Source: M10-OD1-4 sp038061695
GTDB lineage: Bacteria; Patescibacteriota; Minisyncoccia; GWC2-36-17; M10-OD1-4
Direction of reading: 5' to 3'
Assembly (NCBI GenBank): GCA_038061695.1
Contig: JBBTYT010000001.1
Location: forward strand, 1 to 64,000
Length of the DNA stretch: 64,000 bases
Shown one piece after another: positions 57,801-64,000 of the stretch. Within the stretch, counting starts at the first letter, position 1. The number at the start of each line of letters is the position of its first letter. The position numbers and the translations under genes are program-made. The notes beneath the pieces were generated by a model that had not been told where the DNA came from, did not search any database, and saw only the letters and a program-made list of their open reading frames with translations.

Positions 57801-58835
57801 ATGTTAAATAAAATTTTTGGATATTTTTCAAAAGATATCGGGATAGATTTGGGCACCGCAAATACCCTTGTTTATGTTAAGGGTAGGGGTATTATAATCA
57901 ATGAACCATCCGTTGTTGCTATAAATCAAAAAACTGGACAAGTTCTAGCTATAGGTATTGAGGCAAAAAAGATGATTGGCAGAACGCCAGGGCATGTTGT
58001 AGCGGTGAGGCCTCTTGTAGATGGTGTTATCTCTGATTTTGAGGTTACCGAGCAGATGCTTAAATATTTCATAGATAAGGTTCACAAAGAATCTTTTTCT
58101 CTAATACCAAGACCAAGAGTCGTCATTGGTATTCCTTCTCAGATCACAGAGGTTGAAAAAAGAGCAGTGGAAGAGGCGGCAAAAAATGCCGGAGCGAGAG
58201 AAGTTTATTTAGTTGAAGAGCCTATGGCGGCCGCTATTGGTTCAAGAATGCCTATACATGATGCAGTTGGAAATCTAATTGTTGATATAGGTGGTGGCAC
58301 AACAGATATAGCTGTTATATCTTTAGGTGGTGTCGTTATTTCTAAAAATTTAAAAATAGCAGGTGATAAATTGAATCAGGACATTATAAGATATGCTCAT
58401 GATGAGTATAAACTTCTTATTGGCGAGAGAGCGGCAGAGGATATTAAAATATCTATAGGCTCGGCTTATCCGCTGGAAGAAACCTTAACTACCCATATGA
58501 GAGGTAGAGATCTTGTTTCAGGGTTACCAAAAGAAATTATTGTTACGGATGTTGAAATAAGAAAGACGCTTTCTCGCTCGGTAGGTGCTTTAATTAGTGC
58601 TATTAAGTCAACCATAGAATCAGCTCCTCCTGAGTTAGTCGCTGATCTCTTAAAAAATGGTATTATTTTAACTGGTGGAGGTTCTTTGCTTCGAGGTCTT
58701 GATAGGGCTATAGAGGAGGATACTAAAATATCTGTTAGAGTTGCGGAAGATGCTCTCGCTTCCGTTGTTATTGGAACTGGAATTATTATAGAAAATTTAG
58801 ACAAGTTAGCCCATGTTTTAGTTTCAACTAAATAA
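57801..58835 (+). CDS. mreB: Rod-shape-determining protein MreB
   Basis: 344 residues, actin fold: IGIDLGTANTLVYVKGRGII at the start (phosphate-1), LIVDIGGGTTDIAVISLGGV (phosphate-2) and IILTGGGSLLRGLDRAIEED (adenosine). MreB filaments guide sidewall synthesis. It leads an mreB-mreC-mreD-PBP2 unit, so the cell is likely rod-shaped with peptidoglycan. Confidence 0.97.
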   Translation: MLNKIFGYFSKDIGIDLGTANTLVYVKGRGIIINEPSVVAINQKTGQVLAIGIEAKKMIGRTPGHVVAVRPLVDGVISDFEVTEQMLKYFIDKVHKESFSLIPRPRVVIGIPSQITEVEKRAVEEAAKNAGAREVYLVEEPMAAAIGSRMPIHDAVGNLIVDIGGGTTDIAVISLGGVVISKNLKIAGDKLNQDIIRYAHDEYKLLIGERAAEDIKISIGSAYPLEETLTTHMRGRDLVSGLPKEIIVTDVEIRKTLSRSVGALISAIKSTIESAPPELVADLLKNGIILTGGGSLLRGLDRAIEEDTKISVRVAEDALASVVIGTGIIIENLDKLAHVLVSTK

Positions 58836-58868
58836 AGCTATAAGTAAGAATCTTTAAGATATATTTGT

Positions 58869-59690
58869 ATGGCAAAAGGTAGTAAAATGAAGCTATTTTC
58901 TTTTTTAGTGGTGATAGTTTTTTTGTTGATTTTTTTGAGTATATTTTTTAAGAATGGTAAATTACAAAATATTATTTTTGATGTTGCTAGTATTCCAGAA
59001 AAAGCATTTTTTTTGATTGGTGATATATTTTCCAGTGGATTTAAAATTATTTTCTCTTTAAAGAATGTTGTTATAGAGAATTCTTCATTAAGATTGGAAA
59101 ATGATACTCTTGTGCAAAAGCTAGTTGATTTTGAAAAAGTAAAAAGTGAAAATATTCTTCTAAGAGAACAATTATCTTTAAGCTTAACAAAATCGTATAA
59201 TCTTTTGGATGTTAAAATCACCAGTTTTGAGCCAAGTAATCTTTTTGAATTTTTAATTATAAACAAAGGAAAGAATGATGGATTAGAAAAAGATATGCCT
59301 GTTATTTTGACCGGCAATATATTGGTTGGAAAAATTACCGATGTCTATGATGATTATTCTAAAGTTATGCTCATAACTGACAGTAATAATAAAGTTAATG
59401 TTATTTCATTTTCTAATCAAGAAGATATTGAATCTCAAAACAGATCGTATTCTGGTGTTTTAAGTGGTTATTTTGGAAAATCAATTTTTATGGATTTAAT
59501 AGAGAAGAGTTCTTTGGTTAATCAAAAAGATATGATAATAACCTCAGGATTAGATGGTATTTATCCTGAAAATCTTATCGTTGGCTATGTTGATGTAATA
59601 AAGGATGATGATAATGCTGTTTTTAAACAAGCCTATTTAAATCCTGCTTTTTTACCATTAGACTCAACTTTAGCTTTTGTAATTAGATGA
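58869..59690 (+). CDS. mreC: Rod-shape-determining protein MreC
   Basis: 273 residues: short cytoplasmic start, a transmembrane helix at about 9-27, a coiled coil (SSLRLENDTLVQKLVDFEK) and the C-terminal beta-rich domains (VKITSFEPSNLFEFLIINKG, VMLITDSNNKVNVIS). MreC links MreB to the extracellular synthases. It overlaps mreD by four bases (ATGA). The start may be the second Met (58887). Confidence 0.9.
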   Translation: MAKGSKMKLFSFLVVIVFLLIFLSIFFKNGKLQNIIFDVASIPEKAFFLIGDIFSSGFKIIFSLKNVVIENSSLRLENDTLVQKLVDFEKVKSENILLREQLSLSLTKSYNLLDVKITSFEPSNLFEFLIINKGKNDGLEKDMPVILTGNILVGKITDVYDDYSKVMLITDSNNKVNVISFSNQEDIESQNRSYSGVLSGYFGKSIFMDLIEKSSLVNQKDMIITSGLDGIYPENLIVGYVDVIKDDDNAVFKQAYLNPAFLPLDSTLAFVIR

Positions 59691-60181
59691 AAATTTTTAT
59701 ATTTTTTTTCACTTTATCATTGGCTATATTTTTTCAAGTTTCTTTGATGCAAAAAATAGATTTTTATGGGGTTGCCCCAAATCTACCACTTGTTATTGTT
59801 TTTTTTCTAATATTTTTTTCTGATAATTATAAAAAAACAATGTTTAGCGCAATGTTTTTAGGTCTTCTTTTTGATATATTTTCTGGAGTAATATTTGGAG
59901 TATTTACATTAACATTTATTGTAACAGCTTTTTTAGCATTTGTTCTATCAGACACCATTGTTTCTCGTGATAATATATTAATCTTATTTTTTATATCCAT
60001 ATGCGGGACTTTATTTTATGCGTTATTTAGCGTTCTTTTAATTTATATATTTTCTTTTTTTAACACTGATAATTTAAAAATATTTTTGAATTTCATATTC
60101 TTTAGAAATATTATATTTGAGGCTATTTTGAATTCTTTATTGATCTTTGTTTTATCGCCATTAAAAAGATTTGTGAAATGA
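59687..60181 (+). CDS. mreD: Rod-shape-determining protein MreD
   Basis: 164 residues, with about five transmembrane helices and little soluble sequence, as is typical. DFYGVAPNLPLVIVFFLIFF near the start and GLLFDIFSGVIFGVFT are MreD-like. It overlaps both neighbours by four bases. The assignment relies on hydrophobicity, these motifs and gene order. Confidence 0.87.
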   Translation: MKIFIFFFTLSLAIFFQVSLMQKIDFYGVAPNLPLVIVFFLIFFSDNYKKTMFSAMFLGLLFDIFSGVIFGVFTLTFIVTAFLAFVLSDTIVSRDNILILFFISICGTLFYALFSVLLIYIFSFFNTDNLKIFLNFIFFRNIIFEAILNSLLIFVLSPLKRFVK

Positions 60182-62130
60182 AATATTTTATAAAAAAATC
60201 GCAATCTGAGATGATAGAGCCAGAAGAAATTCTTCTAGACAGACATTCATCAGAAAAACTAGATGATTCTAAGATGGAAGTTCCTATTAATAAGAAAATT
60301 TTTATATTATTTTTTATCTTAATTCTTTTTTTATTCGGTATTTTTATTATGCGTTCAATAGAGCTTCAACTTTTTAAATATAATGAATATTCTGGTTTAG
60401 CGGAAAATAATAAAACAAGAAGTTATCCAATACTTGCAAATAGAGGAATAATTTATGATAGAAATATGAATCAGCTTGTTTACAATGTGCCGAGTTTTGA
60501 TCTTGTGGTAATCCCTGCAAATTTGCCAAAAAATAAGCTTGAAAGAGAACAAGAACTGATTAAGGTGTCAGAGCAGTTTGGCATTGGCAAGGAAGATATG
60601 TTAAATAAATTTAAAAAAGTTGATGCTGTATCATTGTCACCGATATTGATTAAGGAAAATATACAGAGAGAAGACGCTTTGTTTATAGAATCGCACATAG
60701 ATCAATTTGAAGGTGTTGAACTTAAAAAAAATTCAACGAGAGATTATAAGGATGGAAAATATTTTTCTCATATTTTAGGTTATACTGGAAAAATTTCTGT
60801 AGATGATCTTTTTTTAAATAAAAATTTATCATCTATTGATTATATAGGAAAATCAGGTGTGGAGTTTGTTTATGACAATATTTTAAGAGGTATTAATGGC
60901 AGGGTTATTCAGTATGTTAATTCTATTTCAAGACTTAAAAAAGAGAGAAAAATAAGAGATGATGTAGTTGGTAATAATATTGTGCTTTCTATAGATGCCG
61001 ATCTTCAAAGGATCATATATGATGAATTATCAAACCAGCTGGCAATTAATCCGACTGCAGATGGAGCCGCAGCAGTTGCTGTGGATCCAAAGACAGGTGA
61101 AATATTAGCTTTAGTTTCTTTGCCTTCTTATGATAATAATATTTTTTCTAAAGGTGGTTTGAGAAGTGAATATAAGAAGATGATAGAAGATGAAAAAAAA
61201 CCGCTTTTTAATAGGGTTGTTTCAGGCACTTATTCTCCAGGATCTGCTATAAAGCCTTTCATAGCATCAGCTGGACTGGAAGAGAATATTATTACAGAGA
61301 ATACAAAAATACATGATACAATAGGATATATATCAATTCAAAATCAATATAATCCTGAGATAGTTTATACATTCAAAGATTGGAAAGCTGGTGGACATGG
61401 AATAATATCTATTAGAGATGCCCTCGCCGTATCATCAAATGTGTTTTTTTACACAATCGGTGGTGGTTATGGTGATGTGGTTGGACTTGGTATGTCTAGG
61501 ATTAAAAAGTATCTTAATCTTTTTGGTTTCGGTGATATTTTAGGGATTAATTTAAATGGTGAGAGAGCAGGAATAATACCAGATCCTGAATGGAAGCAGA
61601 GGATTAAGGATGAAGATTGGTATATTGGAGATACTTATAATTCGTCAATCGGACAAGGAGATGTATTAGTCACGCCACTTCAGATTGCTATGGCAACATC
61701 TGCAATAGCAAATAATGGCACTCTTTTTGAACCACACCTTGTAAAGGAGATAATAGATAAAGATCAAAATGTAATATCTAAAATATATTCAAAAGAGATG
61801 AGGAGTGGATTTATAAAAAAAGAAAATTTACAAACTGTCAGAGAGGGAATGAGGATGACTGTGACGGAAGGGTCAGCAAAAAGACTTTCTGATCTGCCTG
61901 TTGTAATTGCCGGAAAAACAGGAACAGCTCAGGTATCAGGTGATAATACTAATGCTTGGTTTACATCATTTGCGCCATATGAAGATCCAAATATAGTCTT
62001 GACCATATTAATTGAAAGGGGTGGTGAAGGCTCTGCGTCAGCAGTGCCGGTGGCTAGAGAGATTTATAAAAAATATTTTAAAATAAATGAACCAAAAAAA
62101 CAATTAGAAGAAGAGCAACTTATTAATTAA
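60178..62130 (+). CDS. mrdA: Penicillin-binding protein 2 (rod-complex transpeptidase)
   Basis: 650 residues: cytoplasmic N-terminus, transmembrane helix at about 41-61, dimerisation domain with NRGIIYDRNMNQLVYNVPSF, and transpeptidase domain. Active-site motifs are SAIK near 355 (GTYSPGSAIKPFI), SSN near 419 and KTG near 578 (IAGKTGTAQVSG). It cross-links peptidoglycan in elongation with RodA, which is not seen here. The gene overlaps mreD. Confidence 0.95.
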   Translation: MKYFIKKSQSEMIEPEEILLDRHSSEKLDDSKMEVPINKKIFILFFILILFLFGIFIMRSIELQLFKYNEYSGLAENNKTRSYPILANRGIIYDRNMNQLVYNVPSFDLVVIPANLPKNKLEREQELIKVSEQFGIGKEDMLNKFKKVDAVSLSPILIKENIQREDALFIESHIDQFEGVELKKNSTRDYKDGKYFSHILGYTGKISVDDLFLNKNLSSIDYIGKSGVEFVYDNILRGINGRVIQYVNSISRLKKERKIRDDVVGNNIVLSIDADLQRIIYDELSNQLAINPTADGAAAVAVDPKTGEILALVSLPSYDNNIFSKGGLRSEYKKMIEDEKKPLFNRVVSGTYSPGSAIKPFIASAGLEENIITENTKIHDTIGYISIQNQYNPEIVYTFKDWKAGGHGIISIRDALAVSSNVFFYTIGGGYGDVVGLGMSRIKKYLNLFGFGDILGINLNGERAGIIPDPEWKQRIKDEDWYIGDTYNSSIGQGDVLVTPLQIAMATSAIANNGTLFEPHLVKEIIDKDQNVISKIYSKEMRSGFIKKENLQTVREGMRMTVTEGSAKRLSDLPVVIAGKTGTAQVSGDNTNAWFTSFAPYEDPNIVLTILIERGGEGSASAVPVAREIYKKYFKINEPKKQLEEEQLIN

Positions 62131-62148
62131 ATTTATAGATATAAAAAT

Positions 62149-62613
62149 ATGAAAGAATTAAAAGAGGGAGATAAAGCACCAGAATTTACATTACCATCAT
62201 CATCAGGAAAGGATTTTTCATTAAGTGATTTTTTTGGCAAGAAGATCGTGTTGTATTTTTATCCAAAAGATATGACTCCAGGCTGTAGTATGGAAGCTCA
62301 GAACTTCAGGGATATTTATGATAAGTTTCAAGAGAAAGGCATTATTATTATTGGCGTTTCTCCAGATCCGATAAAGATGCATTTAAAATTTATTGAAAAA
62401 GAAAATTTGCCGTTTGAACTTTTAGCAGATGAGAGTCATACTGTTTTGGAAATCTATGGCGTCTGGAAAGAGAAAAGTATGTATGGAAAGAAGTATATGG
62501 GTGTAGAGAGATCAACTTTTATTATTAATGAGGAAGGTAAGATAGAGAAAATTTATAGAAAAGTATCTGTCACGGGGCACGCAGAAGAGGCATTAAAATC
62601 CTGTAATATGTAA
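62149..62613 (+). CDS. bcp: Peroxiredoxin, Bcp/PrxQ family
   Basis: 154 residues. The peroxidatic cysteine is in PKDMTPGCSMEAQNFRD. In typical PrxQ a resolving cysteine lies five residues later; here that position is not cysteine. A cysteine near the C-terminus (LKSCNM) could serve instead, or a thiol partner. FVEK-like and GVERSTFIINEEGKIEKIYR complete the family pattern. It reduces peroxides in the cytoplasm. Confidence 0.92.
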   Translation: MKELKEGDKAPEFTLPSSSGKDFSLSDFFGKKIVLYFYPKDMTPGCSMEAQNFRDIYDKFQEKGIIIIGVSPDPIKMHLKFIEKENLPFELLADESHTVLEIYGVWKEKSMYGKKYMGVERSTFIINEEGKIEKIYRKVSVTGHAEEALKSCNM

Positions 62614-62650
62614 GAATTATAATATATATAAGTATATATCTCAGGTATTA

Positions 62651-62679
62651 TTGACTATTTACTATAAATGATATATTAT
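62651..62679 (+). promoter_or_regulatory. Promoter of secE-nusG-rplK
   Basis: TTGACT (62651..62656), 17 bases, then TATTAT (62674..62679). Transcription should start near 62686, and the transcript would begin with the hairpin at 62689..62704. Confidence 0.65.
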
Positions 62680-62688
62680 AACTGTAAT

Positions 62689-62708
62689 AAAGCCTGAGGG
62701 CTTTTTAA
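62689..62708 (+). terminator. Hairpin with T run at the start of the secE transcript
   Basis: AAAGCC (62689..62694) pairs with GGCTTT across a TGAG loop and is followed by TTT. It looks like a terminator for the bcp transcript but lies just downstream of the secE promoter, so it may instead protect or attenuate the new mRNA. Confidence 0.55.
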
Positions 62709-62719
62709 AAATAGTTTTT

Positions 62720-62923
62720 ATGAATATTTTATCAAGAGTATTTTTTTCTGTAGCGACCTATTCAAAAGAGGTTAGGTCAGAATTAAGAAAGGTTACGTGG
62801 CCATCAAAAGCAACCACTATTAATTACACACTTGCTGTAGTTGTTTTTTCCATTGTAATGATTATCTTTTTAGGCGGTCTTGATCTCGGCTTCTCTTATT
62901 TATTAAATAAGTATATATTATAA
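62720..62923 (+). CDS. secE: Preprotein translocase subunit SecE
   Basis: 67 residues, the short one-helix form. The conserved amphipathic stretch EVRSELRKVTWPSKATTINY precedes a single transmembrane segment (about 40-62). SecE clamps SecY in the translocon. It is followed by nusG with one base between. Confidence 0.94.
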   Translation: MNILSRVFFSVATYSKEVRSELRKVTWPSKATTINYTLAVVVFSIVMIIFLGGLDLGFSYLLNKYIL

Positions 62924-62924
62924 T

Positions 62925-63470
62925 ATGGCAAAGCAGACTATAGAACAAGGCAGGAAATGGTATGCTATTCATACTTATTCAGGATATGAAGATGCTGTTG
63001 TTAGAAATCTAAAACAAAGGATAGAGTCTATGAGTATGGAAGATAAGATATTTAATGTTCTTGTTCCAAAAGAAAAAAAGATAAAAATAAAAGACGGTAA
63101 AAGACATGTCATAGATGAAAGGATTTATCCAGGGTATGTTTTAGTTGAGATGTTAGTGACGGATGATTCTTGGTATGTTGTAAGAAATACTCCAAGAGTA
63201 ACAGGATTTGTCGGTTCAGGAACAACGCCAATTTCATTATCTGAACAGGAAATTAAAGATTTGCAGAAGAGAATGGGAGTAGAAGAGCCTAAGTACAAGA
63301 TAGATTTAATTGTCGGTGATCCTGTGAAGATAGCAGACGGACCATTTAAAGATTTTGATGGCAAGGTATCCGAGATAGATGATGAGAAGGGAAAGGTAAA
63401 GGTTTTAGTTTCAATGTTTGGAAGAGAGACGCCGGTAGAGTTGGACTTTTTACAAATAAAGAAAATTTAA
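62925..63470 (+). CDS. nusG: Transcription termination/antitermination factor NusG
   Basis: 181 residues with an NGN domain (RKWYAIHTYSGYEDAVVRNL) and a KOW domain (GDPVKIADGPFKDFDGKVSE). IYPGYVLVEM and WYVVRNTPRVTGFVG are highly conserved. NusG rides on RNA polymerase and couples it to ribosomes. Order secE-nusG-rplK is the normal one. Confidence 0.97.
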   Translation: MAKQTIEQGRKWYAIHTYSGYEDAVVRNLKQRIESMSMEDKIFNVLVPKEKKIKIKDGKRHVIDERIYPGYVLVEMLVTDDSWYVVRNTPRVTGFVGSGTTPISLSEQEIKDLQKRMGVEEPKYKIDLIVGDPVKIADGPFKDFDGKVSEIDDEKGKVKVLVSMFGRETPVELDFLQIKKI

Positions 63471-63490
63471 TTAAAGATAAAGTTAAAAAT

Positions 63491-63916
63491 ATGGCAGGTA
63501 AACCAATAAAAACAGTAATCAAAATAAATATTAAGGCTGGAGCGGCAAATCCAGCGCCTCCAATCGGAACAGCTCTTGGTCCGCACGGTCTTAATATTCA
63601 GCAGTTTTGTTTGCAATATAACGAGGCTACAAAAGATAGAATGGGTGAAGTTATCCCAGCAGAGATTACAATATTCACAGATAGAACATTCTCATTTAAA
63701 TTAAAAACACCTCCTACATCTGAATTACTCAAAAAAGCTGCCGGAGTGACTAAGGGTTCAGCAGAGCCTCAGAAGAATAAAGTTGGTAAAGTAACAAAGA
63801 GCCAAATAAGAGAGATTGCAGAAAAGAAGATGGTTGATTTAAATGCTTACGACCTTAATCAAGCATCGTTAATCATAAAAGGAACTGCAAGATCAATGGG
63901 TATCACAGTTGAATAG
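63491..63916 (+). CDS. rplK: 50S ribosomal protein L11
   Basis: 141 residues, the standard length. IKINIKAGAANPAPPIGTAL is the L11 N-terminal signature and the C-terminal domain has DLNAYDLNQASLIIKGTARS with SMGITVE at the end. It forms the GTPase-associated centre with 23S rRNA. A terminator follows, so rplA is not directly cotranscribed as in many bacteria, or is read through it. Confidence 0.97.
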   Translation: MAGKPIKTVIKINIKAGAANPAPPIGTALGPHGLNIQQFCLQYNEATKDRMGEVIPAEITIFTDRTFSFKLKTPPTSELLKKAAGVTKGSAEPQKNKVGKVTKSQIREIAEKKMVDLNAYDLNQASLIIKGTARSMGITVE

Positions 63917-63927
63917 ATGTAGATAAG

Positions 63928-63962
63928 AAAAACAATCTTGCTTTTATGCTTGATTGTTTTTT
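63928..63962 (+). terminator. Terminator after rplK
   Basis: AAAAACAATC (63928..63937) pairs with GATTGTTTTT around a loop with a small inner AAGC/GCTT-type stem, followed by T. A possible ATG for the next gene is at 63988, but only four codons are in the window. Confidence 0.8.
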
Positions 63963-64000
63963 GAATTATTAGATAATTTAAATTATTATGGAGCATAATA

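Noticed and set aside
63988..64000. Start of a next gene (ATGGAGCATAATA), possibly rplA
   Set aside because: Only four codons are inside the window and they do not resemble the usual L1 start.
1..64000. CRISPR array or prophage
   Set aside because: No regularly spaced direct repeats of 24-40 bases with unique spacers, no cas genes, and no phage structural or terminase genes were seen.

Overview
The window looks like a chromosome segment of a Patescibacteria (Candidate Phyla Radiation) bacterium, most likely of the Parcubacteria side. The evidence is the strongly AT-rich DNA, tightly packed genes, a full type IV pilus locus beside ligA and gatCA, several lineage-typical secreted repeat proteins, a UPF0182 membrane protein and a modest metabolism. 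TGA is used as a stop (for example in 19476..19479), so the genetic code is the standard bacterial one. Many genes have no Shine-Dalgarno sequence, and several have a -10 box only 5 to 9 bases before the start codon, which implies leaderless or nearly leaderless mRNAs.

Layout. 1-3.7 kb: end of an XRE-type regulator (apparently broken), tRNA-Lys, tRNA-Ser, and a comF-clpC pair, all on the minus strand. 3.8-19.5 kb: a secreted GWISF-repeat protein, then pilM, pilN-, pilO-like genes, pilB, a CheY-like regulator, pilT, pilC, a major prepilin, secreted repeat proteins, the prepilin peptidase and four minor pilin genes. A palindromic CCTAAAA-type repeat family is scattered through this locus; one copy brackets a four-helix-bundle (23S intervening-sequence type) gene, and two copies are translated as prepilin leader peptides. 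19.5-24.3 kb: ligA, gatC, gatA, a membrane protein and tRNAs for fMet, Met and Asp.

24.3-30.3 kb is an accessory region. A single-chain restriction-modification-specificity protein and a DUF1508 gene inside an inverted-repeat element lie between the 3' end of tRNA-Asp and a decayed copy of that end (27391..27438), so this looks like a tRNA-targeted island. Beyond it are a foreign-looking gene pair with strong signals and high GC in the second gene, and a TIR-like protein that is a candidate defence effector.

30.3-38.8 kb: pheST, gyrB, a duplicated pilin-like membrane protein, a FliA-type sigma factor and an unrecognised 403-residue protein. 38.9-47.7 kb: a 157-base palindromic element, an M15 peptidase, a HAMP sensor with no output domain, UPF0182, and the sugar-phosphate genes gnd, pgl and pgi, with a perfect 30-bp inverted repeat between pgl and pgi. 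47.8-54.4 kb: a cysteine-repeat secreted protein with two small membrane companions, ROK glucokinase, pyruvate kinase, and a nucleotide-housecleaning cluster (two Nudix proteins, a deoxyribosyltransferase-like protein, MazG-like). 54.5-64 kb: frr, a site-2 protease, a Fic protein, mreBCD with PBP2, a peroxiredoxin, secE, nusG and rplK.

Together the genes describe a small cell with type IV pili, probably taking up DNA (comF beside clpC, pili elsewhere), rod shape through MreBCD/PBP2, and glycolysis with part of the pentose phosphate route. Identifications rest on reading motifs by eye; no database search was possible.
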